Assembly: GCA_016124795.1 (NCBI GenBank)
Contig: WGNB01000018.1
Location: 1-64,000, forward strand
Reading direction: 5' to 3'
DNA from: Rhodopseudomonas sp.
GTDB lineage: Bacteria; Pseudomonadota; Alphaproteobacteria; Rhizobiales; Xanthobacteraceae
DNA: 64,000 nucleotides
Both the position numbers and the translations under genes were made by a program. Below are positions 47,078-54,681 of the stretch, piece by piece. Below the pieces are notes generated by a model, which saw only the letters and a program-made list of their open reading frames with translations, had not been told where the DNA came from and did no database searches. The number at the start of each line of letters is the position of its first letter. Within the stretch, counting starts at the first letter, position 1.

Positions 47078-48074
47078 GCGATTGCCCCTCGATTGCCGCC
47101 ATCCCCAGGCTGCGGATCAAGTTCGCGCTGTCCGCCCATCCGGCATGGCCAAGCCACGCGCCGAGAAACGTGCGAAGGCGATCGCCGTCGCCGGCGGCAC
47201 GATAAGCCGCGATCTTGCGCCGCGCCCGTACAACGCTGTCGCGCCGCAAAAGCTTATGCGTCGACCAGATCCGATAGCCGAGGAAATTGATCCCGCGCGT
47301 CGCCGGCGCGATTGACCATTTTGAGAAGCGCAGGCCGAGCTGGCCGGCCGCGAAGCTTTCAATGCTGGCCTTCACCGCCCGCAGGTGGCCGCTGCTGTGG
47401 CCGAGCACCACCAGATCATCCATATATCGATACCAGTAGTCCTCACCGAGCGTCTGTTGCAGATGCCGGTCCAGCGTGGCGCCGGTGTAGAGGTTAGCGA
47501 ACACTTGCGACGTCAGGCTGCCGATCGAAATGCCAATGCCGGCGCGCGGCACCATCGCCTCGATCAGCTTCAACGTCGCCCGGCAGGAAATTTTGGCCTC
47601 GATCAGGTTCCACAAGGTGGCGCGCTCGATCGACGCGAAATAGCGCGAGAAGTCCGTCTTAAGGACAGAGACCGCGCCGCGCTTTTCGAGGCGTCGCAGA
47701 TCGGACTGTAGAGCGACGACGCCGGCATGGGTGCCCTTGCCCTTGCGACAGGCAAAGGCGCGCGGCAACAAGGCGCGGTCGATAATCGGCCCGATGACGA
47801 GGCACAGCGCCTGCTGCGCCACGCGATCGCGAAACGGCAAAGCCGTGATCAACCGCCGCTTCGGATCGAGAATATAGAATTCATGTGGTGCGCCTGGCTG
47901 ATAAGAGCCATCCGCCATCTCGACCGCCAGCCTGTCGAGGTTTAGCGCGTCTTCTTCCTTAAAATGCAGATAGCCGGCCGTCAGCCGTTTGCCCTGGGCG
48001 GTCAGGCGATAGGCTTGCCGCATCGTCACCGGTGACGTGATGTGGCCGATCAGATTGCGATAACGTTTGGTCAT
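47064..48074 (-). CDS. Diversity-generating retroelement reverse transcriptase
   Basis: 336 residues from MTKRYRNLIGHITSP at 48074. Motif A is LKTDFSRYFASI (Asp141), the catalytic box is YRYMDD (215-220), and GISIGSLTSQVFANLY (181-196) replaces the usual QGxxxSP of other reverse transcriptases, a hallmark of DGR enzymes. No nuclease or maturase domain follows. It copies the adjacent template repeat into adenine-mutagenised cDNA. It lies 216 bp after the TR and after an Avd-like gene. Confidence 0.95.
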   Translation of the reverse strand: MTKRYRNLIGHITSPVTMRQAYRLTAQGKRLTAGYLHFKEEDALNLDRLAVEMADGSYQPGAPHEFYILDPKRRLITALPFRDRVAQQALCLVIGPIIDRALLPRAFACRKGKGTHAGVVALQSDLRRLEKRGAVSVLKTDFSRYFASIERATLWNLIEAKISCRATLKLIEAMVPRAGIGISIGSLTSQVFANLYTGATLDRHLQQTLGEDYWYRYMDDLVVLGHSSGHLRAVKASIESFAAGQLGLRFSKWSIAPATRGINFLGYRIWSTHKLLRRDSVVRARRKIAAYRAAGDGDRLRTFLGAWLGHAGWADSANLIRSLGMAAIEGQSHEFL

Positions 48075-48215
48075 GAAAGTTCCGAATAAATCGCCAGCCG
48101 CGGGTCTCGACAGGTCGAGGTCGCAACCTCGCCCACTACGCCCCGTTCTGCCGGACCGTGAAATGTGTTCGCCGAAGCGGGACAAGTGGGCTGACCACCG
48201 ACCTTGATCGTTTGT

Positions 48216-48234
48216 CGGGGGCGTCGCGCCCCCG
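48216..48234 (-). promoter_or_regulatory. Hairpin in the TR-RT spacer
   Basis: Perfect 8 bp GC stem (CGGGGGCG/CGCCCCCG) with a three-base loop in the 216 bp between template repeat and reverse transcriptase. In the Bordetella phage DGR the spacer RNA folds and primes cDNA synthesis, so this may be part of that structure. I see no gene in the spacer. Confidence 0.5.
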
Positions 48235-48290
48235 GTGACCGGCCGGCGCGACCGTGACCGACGCCGAGCCCTAAGCCGATAATTCCGATC

Positions 48291-48413
48291 GTCACTGCGG
48301 CCGCGCGCACCCAAGTTCTCGTTCGAGTTGTCGGGCCAGTTGTCGACGTTTGCCTGGCGCGAGCCGGCGTTGTCGTCGTTCCACCAGGAACCGCCGAAGA
48401 TGGACGGACGCGG
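48291..48413 (-). repeat. DGR template repeat (TR)
   Basis: 123 bp matching the 3' ends of both variable-protein genes. On the coding strand it has 24 adenines; 16 are changed in at least one VR. It would encode PRPSIFGGSWWNDD...NLGARGRSD and is enriched in AAC codons (seven), as is typical of TRs. The flanks diverge sharply from the VR flanks after GTGAC, the IMH*/IMH difference. It lies 8 bp after the Avd stop. Confidence 0.96.
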
Positions 48414-48421
48414 CTGCATCA

Positions 48422-48838
48422 TTACCCCTCTTGCCCCATCGCACGGGCGGCGACGAAGCCCCGTCCATGCGAATTTTGTAGCTTGTGCTGCCAGGCATTG
48501 AGCATCCCGCCCGGCTCCGACAGCAGCGCCAGCGCGACGCCGTGTTGTTTGGGGGTCACGACGCGGACGTCCGGCAGCACAAGAAAGCGCAGGTAGGACC
48601 GCAAGGTCGCGAACTCGGCATCGACGCCGTAGAGCCGGGATACCTGTTGCGACTTCGCGGCGTGATAGAGGCCGCCGATGGGTCTGAACAACGCAGCCAG
48701 CACGGCATCGCGAAGGACGCCGTGCGCGCGCGGGCTGCGTTGCAGGATCGGGTAAAGGTAGCGCACAAAGGCCTCATACTTTTCAACGATCGCCAGAGCA
48801 TCGGTCGAAGTGTGCTGATCTCTGGCGGTCATGCGCAT
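48422..48838 (-). CDS. avd: DGR accessory variability determinant (Avd-like)
   Basis: 138 residues from ATG 48838; a TTG at 48847 or the ATG at 48832 are alternatives. It is an all-helical four-helix-bundle candidate. SRLYGVDAEFATLRSYLRFL and VRVVTPKQHGVALALLSEPGGMLNAWQHKL follow the Avd pattern (LRLA...KQ...L.E.G.mLG.W). Avd pentamers bind the RT and TR RNA and are required for mutagenic cDNA synthesis in Bordetella phage. It sits directly between variable protein 1 and the TR. Confidence 0.85.
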   Translation of the reverse strand: MRMTARDQHTSTDALAIVEKYEAFVRYLYPILQRSPRAHGVLRDAVLAALFRPIGGLYHAAKSQQVSRLYGVDAEFATLRSYLRFLVLPDVRVVTPKQHGVALALLSEPGGMLNAWQHKLQNSHGRGFVAARAMGQEG

Positions 48839-48849
48839 CGGTCTCAAAC

Positions 48850-48869
48850 GCCGTCGCTGTCGCGACGGC
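48850..48869 (-). repeat. Target-site hairpin after VR1
   Basis: Perfect 8 bp stem GCCGTCGC/GCGACGGC with loop GACA on the coding strand, 17 bp beyond VR1. The loop fits the GRNA consensus of DGR target hairpins or cruciforms that stimulate retrohoming. It abuts the stop codon of variable protein 1. No equivalent follows the TR at that spacing. Confidence 0.85.
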
Positions 48870-49780
48870 TAGGCAAGTTGCAGGTGGTCACTGCGGCCGC
48901 GCGCACCCAAGTACTCGTTCGAGTAGAAGGGCCAGACGCCGACGTGGGCCCGGCGCGAGCCGGCGTTGCCGTCGTTCCACCAGGAACCGCCGAAGAAGGA
49001 CGGACGCGGCGTGTCGGGGTCGCCGTCATGACCCCAGACCCAGAGATTGCCGGTCGCCTGCATCAGGCCGAACCGGCTAGTGCGCACTGTGTCGAGCTGG
49101 GTGGTTTTCGGATCGTCATCGCGCGACGTCCGCTCGGTCACGCCGAAGGCCGCCGCGAAGAACTCGTCGATCGACAACAACCCCTTGCCGTGGTGCTTCA
49201 TCACCGCGGCGGCGGTCTCATAATCAAGTTTGCTATAGTTGCCGCCGGCCAGGTTCTGCGGCGGGCTGTTACCATCGGCGATCTCGACGCCGAACTTGCT
49301 GGTGCCATCGGTCAGATGATTGACGCCGAGCAAATAGATATCCGCCCAGAACGGCGCGCGAGTCGTGTCGACCAGCACCATGCCGCGCGGATCGGCGCAG
49401 GCTGGCCGAAAAGCGATATCCCACACCGAATAGGGGTTGATCGCCGGCGTGTCATCGCCACCGGCCCGCGCCGTAGCGTCGCCGCCTGGCGCGAAGTGGA
49501 AACCGCCCAGAACCGTCGGATCGTCGAGGTCCGGCTTACCGGTCAACATCTCAGCGACCGCGCTGCCATCGCGCACGACGACCACATAGTCCGCGCCCGG
49601 CTGTAGCGCCAGACTGCTCGCCACCGGCGCTTCGTCGTCAAAGACGGCGTCGCCGAAGCGGGTGCCGGCGCGGATCGCGATTGTATCGCGACCGGTGACG
49701 ACAAGTGCCGGCGCGCCTGGATCATGCTTCACCATCGCTGGTGTCGAATTGCCGGCGATGCCGCTGGTCGATGTGTTCAT
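48869..49780 (-). CDS. DGR variable protein 1 (FGE-sulfatase/C-type-lectin-like)
   Basis: 303 residues. An N-terminal beta-rich region (about 25-90, TGRDTIAIRAGTRFG ... GADYVVVV) is followed by the conserved core FWADIYLLGVNHLTDGTS and KHHGKGLLSIDEFFAAAFGVTE. The C-terminal lectin-like fold has NLWVWGHDGDP and GGSWW. Residues 258-298 are encoded by VR1, and the changed positions are surface-type residues (N->Y, H, V; D->F, G). No signal peptide. It begins the DGR module directly before avd. A ligand-binding display protein is inferred; its location in the virion or the host is unknown. Confidence 0.93.
   Translation of the reverse strand: MNTSTSGIAGNSTPAMVKHDPGAPALVVTGRDTIAIRAGTRFGDAVFDDEAPVASSLALQPGADYVVVVRDGSAVAEMLTGKPDLDDPTVLGGFHFAPGGDATARAGGDDTPAINPYSVWDIAFRPACADPRGMVLVDTTRAPFWADIYLLGVNHLTDGTSKFGVEIADGNSPPQNLAGGNYSKLDYETAAAVMKHHGKGLLSIDEFFAAAFGVTERTSRDDDPKTTQLDTVRTSRFGLMQATGNLWVWGHDGDPDTPRPSFFGGSWWNDGNAGSRRAHVGVWPFYSNEYLGARGRSDHLQLA
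48887..49009 (-). repeat. DGR variable repeat 1 (VR1)
   Basis: 123 bp aligned to the TR without gaps. It has 12 substitutions, 11 at TR adenines and one at a TR guanine (GAC codon changed to TTC). The downstream initiation-of-mutagenic-homing region, GCGCGCGGCCGCAGTGACCA, is shared with VR2 and differs from the TR after GTGAC. Confidence 0.95.
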
Positions 49781-49828
49781 GTGTCATGCCCTTTCAGAAA
49801 AAGCCGGCGATCCGCGCCGGCGCGGCCT

Positions 49829-50212
49829 TCAAGAATCCGTTTGAAGTGCGTTAATTGCCGAGATCGCGGCTGGAAACGGCGCTGACGACCAGCGCCACTG
49901 CACGTGCCGCCACTGGAACCAGGAGCGAAAAGATCGTGTTGGCAGGCCCGGCACTGCTGTGACCGTCATCCGCGCCAGGAAGTCGCAACCTGAAAGCCCT
50001 GTGAGGCCCTGCGGCCTTTGCCAGCTCTCGCAGGCGATCGCGGTGGCCGTCAGCTGTTGCCAGCAAAGCCGCTGGGTCAGTTCGCCGAGCATCGCGTCAA
50101 GCGCCGCACCGGCCGGCGCCGGGCCGGTGCTGCGTGTGCTCGACGCACACCAGCGCTGAGCAACAAGCGTCAGTTCTTTCGCCGCTACGGCCAGGTCACG
50201 CGATTGCGTCAT
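49829..50212 (-). CDS. Hypothetical protein upstream of variable protein 1
   Basis: 127 residues, translationally coupled to the gene before it (ATGA). The first two thirds (LVAQRWCASSTRST, LCWQQLTATAIACESWQ) look coding. The Trp/Arg-rich end (FQWRHVQWRW) looks odd, and another frame at 49851-50066 gives a smoother hydrophobic C-terminus, so a frameshift is possible. No family recognised. Confidence 0.5.
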   Translation of the reverse strand: MTQSRDLAVAAKELTLVAQRWCASSTRSTGPAPAGAALDAMLGELTQRLCWQQLTATAIACESWQRPQGLTGLSGCDFLARMTVTAVPGLPTRSFRSWFQWRHVQWRWSSAPFPAAISAINALQTDS

Positions 50213-50544
50213 CGCCGGCCGCCCTTCTCAATCAACAGGGCCTTGATCGCGTCGCTGGCCTCAACGCGCACGACAATGGTCAGTATCTTGTTGATCTCGG
50301 CCAGCCGACGGCGGGCCATGTCGGGATCGGCTGGGCCGCCCTCCGCCTTGATTGCGGTGACAACGCGCAATGACGCTTCTGCGCGCGTCGCCTCGGACAC
50401 CATGCGCTCGACCAGCGTCTTATAGGTAATCGGATCGCAAGCGGGCGGCGTCGCGCCCGTGAGCCATTCGAAGGCGCAGCGCTCACAGATCATCAGGTCA
50501 TCGCGGCGCTCAACGCCGCACGAAGCCGGCGGAGAATGGGTCAC
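50209..50544 (-). CDS. Small phage protein with N-terminal zinc-like cysteines
   Basis: 111 residues from a GTG overlapping the previous stop (GTGA). CGVERRDDLMICERCAFEWLTGATPPAC has three to four cysteines that may bind zinc. A helical C-terminus follows, RRRLAEINKILTIVVRVEASDAIKAL. Part of the leftward early operon. Function unknown. Confidence 0.6.
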   Translation of the reverse strand: MTHSPPASCGVERRDDLMICERCAFEWLTGATPPACDPITYKTLVERMVSEATRAEASLRVVTAIKAEGGPADPDMARRRLAEINKILTIVVRVEASDAIKALLIEKGGRR

Positions 50545-50954
50545 GGCCGTTTCTCCATCGCGAACGACAGCGCCGGGTCGTATTCCCAGACCACGCACAG
50601 GCCGCGACTCTCCATGGCTTTCAAAAGCGCGGCGGCCTGCGCCATGCAGCCGGACACGGCGTGGCCGTCCGTCCGGGTTTCGTAATGGCAATGGCCGTCT
50701 TTCGGCGCGCAAAGGCCATTCGTCAGATCGGTGGCGCAGCGATGCGACGCCAGGGCGATCTGCGCGCGCTTGCGATGGAGCGCGCGCAATTCCGCGCCGT
50801 CGGCGCAAGCGAACGATTTCGGCGCGCGAACATGCTCGGCCGCGCCGAGGGCCTGCCGGATCATCTGCCGCAATAATTCGTCCGTGCGCGGCATAGCGCG
50901 CGACGCTCCGAACAATTCGGAAAATGCGGCTTCAACCTCTTGCTCGGTCGGCAT
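50541..50954 (-). CDS. Cysteine/histidine-containing early protein, unknown
   Basis: 137 residues from MPTEQEVEAAFSELFG at 50954, chosen because GGAG lies nine bases upstream. A helical N-terminus is followed by HRCATDLTNGLCAPKDGHCHYETR. Other starts (50967 or 50999) lack a ribosome binding site. No family recognised. Confidence 0.6.
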   Translation of the reverse strand: MPTEQEVEAAFSELFGASRAMPRTDELLRQMIRQALGAAEHVRAPKSFACADGAELRALHRKRAQIALASHRCATDLTNGLCAPKDGHCHYETRTDGHAVSGCMAQAAALLKAMESRGLCVVWEYDPALSFAMEKRP

Positions 50955-51038
50955 CGGACAAATCTCCATCGTGGCGCGAAGCGGGATCGCGCGAAGCATC
51001 TCGGAACGGTTAAGGAAGGCGCTTGAGCGCCGGCCGGA

Positions 51039-51326
51039 TCAGGCCAGCAGATTGAAGGCGGCCGCCTCCATCTCACTGAACGTCAAGGCGGCCTTGTCGC
51101 GCTCGGCGGCCTGGACCGCGTTGTAGCAATCCATGGCCATCTCACGCGCCTTGGTCAGCATCGTCATGGCTTCCGCCAGGGCGGCGCGGCGCGCGGCGCA
51201 GGCATCGATCGCCATTTGCATCGGGGTCGGCTCCGGTTTGACCACTGTCTCGATCTTCGCGGCTGCCTTGAGGTCGGCCTTGGCCGGTGCGGTTTTGGAT
51301 TTGGACATCGAAGCTCTCCGGTTCAT
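51039..51326 (-). CDS. Small helical early protein
   Basis: 95 residues. The Lys/Ala-rich N-terminus (SKSKTAPAKADLKAAAKIE) is followed by a helical region (AIDACAARRAALAEAMTMLTKAREMAMD). The start at 51326 overlaps the preceding stop (ATGA). Function unknown. Confidence 0.6.
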   Translation of the reverse strand: MNRRASMSKSKTAPAKADLKAAAKIETVVKPEPTPMQMAIDACAARRAALAEAMTMLTKAREMAMDCYNAVQAAERDKAALTFSEMEAAAFNLLA

Positions 51327-51592
51327 CGATCAGGGGACGCGGTGGGCACTGGCATCTGGGGAATCGCGTCGACGCTGGGCAACAGCGCGGCGGTCGGCCG
51401 AGCCGCACGCGCACAAACGAACATGCGCCGGAAATCGCCGCCGAAGGCCGGCACGATCACGTTGTCCGCGATCGTCATGTGGGGGTTGAGCTGCTGGACC
51501 CTCTGCGGCGCGGCGGCGAAGCGCGCCACGCGCACGATATTGGCGGTGTCCGACGCCATGCCTTCACAAGCCACCGGTGCGCGCTTCATCAT
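51323..51592 (-). CDS. Hypothetical early protein
   Basis: 89 residues coupled on both sides by four-base overlaps. It contains ASDTANIVRVARFAAAPQRV and AFGGDFRRMFVCARAARP. No recognisable motif; the tight overlaps argue it is translated. Confidence 0.5.
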   Translation of the reverse strand: MMKRAPVACEGMASDTANIVRVARFAAAPQRVQQLNPHMTIADNVIVPAFGGDFRRMFVCARAARPTAALLPSVDAIPQMPVPTASPDR

Positions 51593-51753
51593 GCCGCCTC
51601 CCGCTGCTTTACCGCCGGCCGCGCCATCAGCACCGCGTCAGGAGCAATGTCCGCAATCGACCAGCCGTTGAGCAGATGGGCTTCGACGTCGTCATTCGGG
51701 ACCCAGACGCCGCGCTTGCGGCCGAGGTCGTGTTTGTCGGCGCGCGTTGTCAT
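51589..51753 (-). CDS. 54-residue early protein
   Basis: Starts MTTRADKHDLGRKRGVWVPN and includes DDVEAHLLNGWSIADIAPDA, resembling short helix-turn-helix-like or DNA-associated peptides. It overlaps both neighbours (ATGA), so it is probably real despite its size. Confidence 0.55.
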   Translation of the reverse strand: MTTRADKHDLGRKRGVWVPNDDVEAHLLNGWSIADIAPDAVLMARPAVKQREAA

Positions 51754-53459
51754 TCCGCCGCCTCGCTGGTTTGTTCACGCCGCAGAAACGCCGGGAACGT
51801 GAGATCGTCGTCGTCAGGAACAGGGGCGGACTCGGCGTCGATCGGCGTCGGCGAGGTAATGATTTCCGCCTTCTCCGGTTCGGCGTCGTTTCCGCCCCTG
51901 TCGGCTGCCGGGGGCACGGCAGCCGGTTCCGCGGGAGGTTCATCCGCGGTCGACTGGATTTCTTCGCGCAGATCACGCGTCTTGCGAGTGCCCGGCTTTT
52001 TCCGGACTTCGCCAAGAAGCTCGCTCTCGGCTGCCCGCGCAACAGCCGGCGCGAACTTGCCAGCCTGGTCGCCGTGGCAATCCCATTTGTCGTTGAGGCC
52101 GCCGCGCGAGAACAGTTCGAAATAGCGCGCCGCCGGGCTCAATTCCTCGACCAGCGCATAGAAGGCATCCGGCTTGCGCGAGTCCTCGCGCACCTCCCAG
52201 CCATCGCCCCGCCAGTCCGTCGTCTGGTTGGTCAGGTTGATTACCGGCGCGCCGCGCGTCGCGATGATGCAATGCTCGGTCTTGCCGCGCAGCACCTGCC
52301 CGCGCCCCATCTTGTTCTTCGCCCAGGTGCCCATCGTCGAATGCGTTTCGAAGCCTATCGCCTTCAACAAGATGAAGGCCTGATCGATGTGATGGTTGGT
52401 CGTCCAGAACCAGATGACGAGGTCGGGACCAAGCAAGGCCTGGAATTCTTCCGACTGGAACAGCTTGCAGCCTTCCGCGATCGACATTTCCGGATAATCG
52501 CGCATCGCCCGGCCGCGCGCGTCGATGTCGGCCTGGTCGGCGTCCTTTTCCGCCGGCCAAGGGAAATCAATAACGCCGACGCCGTAAGGACCGTGCATCG
52601 GCAGCCCCGGCGCGGCTTCGCGCAGCGCCTTTGTCTGCTTGATGATTTGCAGTCGCTTGAACGGACCGTTGACCTTGCCGGTCCGGTCCATGTCGTCCTT
52701 GAGCTTGCCGAATTGTTCCGGATCGGCGTCGGCGGCCGCGACCACTTCCTTGATCTTGTCGATCGTCCGGCGATCGAAACCGGTCGCCCGCGCGGCATGA
52801 TCGGCGGCGCGGCCCTTTTGCGCCGGCGCGGCCGCTTTGCCGGCATGCTGACGCGCCCGCGCCAACGTCGATAGCTGTCGATTGACCTCGTCGCTGATCG
52901 TGGCCGCCTCGCTCGGTGTGAAATCCTTGCGCTTGGCGTTTTCGTCCCATTCGCCGGCGATGATTGAATCCACCGTGATTTCGCGAACGGGAATCGGCTG
53001 GTCTTTAAACTGGCTCAAGGGCCAGGCCCGCAATCGCCGTTCGCCGGCAATCAGCGTGTCATCGGGCATGATCGCAATGGCCTGAAGCAAGCCGCCACGG
53101 TCGTTGATCGAGTCGGCGAGATCCTGAAGATTGCCGAAGTCCTTGCGGTGCCGTTTGCCGATCCTGATTTCGTCCGGCCAGCGGGTATCGACCGGGCGCG
53201 GCGGAAATCCGGTCGGCCGCACCAAAGCCACCTTGCGTTCGATCCGCGCCGTCATCGCGTCGGTCTGGGCCGGCGTGTTGCGGTCCAGCTTGGCCACGGG
53301 CGCGGCCACAAATGTTGGTGCTATGGCTTTTGCCTTCGTCGCGCGCCCCGCCACCTTCGCGGTCTTGACAGCCTTCGGCTTGCCGACTTTGGTGGCCGGC
53401 TTGTTCGCCGGCTTTTTGGCCTGCTTCGCAACCACCTTCTTCTTTTCGCGCCCGACCAT
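51750..53459 (-). CDS. ParB-like nuclease domain fused to MT-A70 adenine methyltransferase
   Basis: 569 residues from MVGREKKKVVAKQ at 53459. A lysine/alanine-rich tail (1-50) precedes a ParB N-terminal-type domain (about 95-150, with DSINDRGGLLQAI and GERRLRAW). A helical linker leads to an MT-A70-like N6-adenine methyltransferase with the DPPW-type motif as DFPW at 298-301 and SRKPDAFYALVEELSP...RYFELFSR downstream. It may modify phage DNA to evade restriction or regulate early genes. It lies at the head of the early operon. Confidence 0.88.
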   Translation of the reverse strand: MVGREKKKVVAKQAKKPANKPATKVGKPKAVKTAKVAGRATKAKAIAPTFVAAPVAKLDRNTPAQTDAMTARIERKVALVRPTGFPPRPVDTRWPDEIRIGKRHRKDFGNLQDLADSINDRGGLLQAIAIMPDDTLIAGERRLRAWPLSQFKDQPIPVREITVDSIIAGEWDENAKRKDFTPSEAATISDEVNRQLSTLARARQHAGKAAAPAQKGRAADHAARATGFDRRTIDKIKEVVAAADADPEQFGKLKDDMDRTGKVNGPFKRLQIIKQTKALREAAPGLPMHGPYGVGVIDFPWPAEKDADQADIDARGRAMRDYPEMSIAEGCKLFQSEEFQALLGPDLVIWFWTTNHHIDQAFILLKAIGFETHSTMGTWAKNKMGRGQVLRGKTEHCIIATRGAPVINLTNQTTDWRGDGWEVREDSRKPDAFYALVEELSPAARYFELFSRGGLNDKWDCHGDQAGKFAPAVARAAESELLGEVRKKPGTRKTRDLREEIQSTADEPPAEPAAVPPAADRGGNDAEPEKAEIITSPTPIDAESAPVPDDDDLTFPAFLRREQTSEAAE

Positions 53460-53836
53460 TATTCGCCTCCCCGCCTGTGCTTGAAATCGTGATCGCTGGT
53501 CGATGGCCGCGCATTCGCGGCGTATAGATGCGCGTCGAGGCTGTCCGCGATGACGTGCTCCCGCACGACGGCGGCGACAGTCATTGCCCGCTTGATCTCG
53601 CGCGCATCGCCGAGAGGCCCGTGTCGCTCCAGCTTGCGCAGCATGGTCAGCAACAGCAGCGTCCATTCGTTGACAAAGGCGCGCGGGCCATCATGCAGCC
53701 GCGCCGCGAACCGCGAAGCCTCCTCGAACAGCAGTTCGATGCGGTCGAGCCGGCGCATATCACCAGTCGCACGATCGAGCGTCTTGTCCGAGACTTCGAG
53801 GATGCGCGAAAGAAGATCAGCCGCAGGCGCCGTCAT
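53459..53836 (-). CDS. Early operon protein, helical, unknown
   Basis: 125 residues, predicted largely helical (LSRILEVSDKTLDRATGDMRRLDRIELLFEEASRF). Its stop overlaps the ParB-methyltransferase start (TAATG). No family recognised. Confidence 0.6.
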   Translation of the reverse strand: MTAPAADLLSRILEVSDKTLDRATGDMRRLDRIELLFEEASRFAARLHDGPRAFVNEWTLLLLTMLRKLERHGPLGDAREIKRAMTVAAVVREHVIADSLDAHLYAANARPSTSDHDFKHRRGGE

Positions 53837-53992
53837 GGCTGGGTCCTTTCAGATCCAGCGCCTTGCGCGGCATCGCGCCAGAAGCGATCATTGTGGCCTT
53901 TGTCTTCACCGGACAATTGCAACTTGAACAGAGGCGCAAAATGAAAGGCGGGCCGACGAACATCGACGCGCCCAACAGAAGGACTTGGAAAG

Positions 53993-54304
53993 ATGAGGTT
54001 GGTATTCGGAACGAAAGAAATCGCGCTATGGGAAGCGGCGCTGGACAACCAGCCCCGCGCGATTTCCGAAAGCGAATGGGCCGCGGCGACGATTCCGCAA
54101 ATCGAGGCGTTCAAGCCGAGCATATTGAACGCCGGGATATTGTTTCGCTTTCGAACCCGCGACCATGGCGATTTCGATTTTGAAATCAACCCGGTCGCGG
54201 CGCGGCACCTCGCCATTAGCATCGTTAACATGGGCCAGGAGGTTGGTTGGTTGAACGCCGAGGGCAACATCATTTTGCCTCCCCGGCCGCCGTTAGATGC
54301 CTGA
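53993..54304 (+). CDS. Hypothetical phage protein, rightward
   Basis: 103 residues. It opens MRLVFGTKEIALWEAALDNQ and contains RFRTRDHGDFDFEINPVAARHLA, a well-formed mixed sequence. It lies on the opposite strand to the surrounding early genes and its end overlaps an antisense ORF. AAGGA lies upstream of the start. Function unknown. Confidence 0.6.
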   Translation: MRLVFGTKEIALWEAALDNQPRAISESEWAAATIPQIEAFKPSILNAGILFRFRTRDHGDFDFEINPVAARHLAISIVNMGQEVGWLNAEGNIILPPRPPLDA

Positions 54305-54461
54305 TGAAATCCGGGGGGAAAGCCTCGCCGCGATCAGGCTCTCGCGCCTGGAGCATTTTGACGCCGGCGAGACGCGGTCTCGCCGGTGGTGCTGACGCCG
54401 GGCAAACCGGCTCGTCGGCAATGCGACGATCAGCGCTGCGGTCGGTGCGTTCGATAGTCAT
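54270..54461 (-). CDS. Small ORF antisense to the previous gene's end
   Basis: 63 residues from MTIERTDRSADRR. It overlaps the rightward gene by 35 bp. It is preceded by a 13-codon ORF (MKRAREALERDGL) whose start and stop overlap the neighbours as ATGA, as if coupled to the membrane protein gene. Sequence is proline/arginine-rich. It may not be real. Confidence 0.35.
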   Translation of the reverse strand: MTIERTDRSADRRIADEPVCPASAPPARPRLAGVKMLQAREPDRGEAFPPDFIRHLTAAGEAK

Positions 54462-54495
54462 AGACCATCCCTTTCCAAAGCTTCGCGCGCGCGCT

Positions 54496-54681
54496 TCATG
54501 CTGCGATCCTTTCGACGATAACGACGGTCGCGGCGAACATGGCCCAGGCCAGAGCCAGCACAATCCAGCCAATCGGAAGCCGCACGACAGATGGTCGAAC
54601 GACAAAGCCGAGCGACGCAGGAATCGGCGGCAAAGCGCGGGCCGGAATGAAGGGGGGCGTGGTGCGATAAGGCATAGCCAT
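54496..54681 (-). CDS. Small membrane protein coupled to variable protein 2
   Basis: About 61 residues. A proline-rich N-terminus (PYRTTPPFIPARALPPIPAS) is followed by one transmembrane helix (about 38-60, IGWIVLALAWAMFAATVVIV). Its start (ATG 54681, or GTG at 54684) overlaps the stop of variable protein 2, so the two are probably made together. That raises the possibility that variable protein 2 acts at the membrane. Confidence 0.6.
   Translation of the reverse strand: MAMPYRTTPPFIPARALPPIPASLGFVVRPSVVRLPIGWIVLALAWAMFAATVVIVERIAA

Noticed and set aside
48075-48422. An open frame continues upstream of the reverse transcriptase through the template repeat
   Set aside because: The TR is a non-coding template; the RT family start MTKRYRNLIG at 48074 fits, and the upstream translation outside the TR is low-complexity Arg/Ser-rich.
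49829-50212. Possible third variable repeat in the Trp-rich ORF
   Set aside because: By eye its nucleotide sequence does not align to the TR over any useful length.
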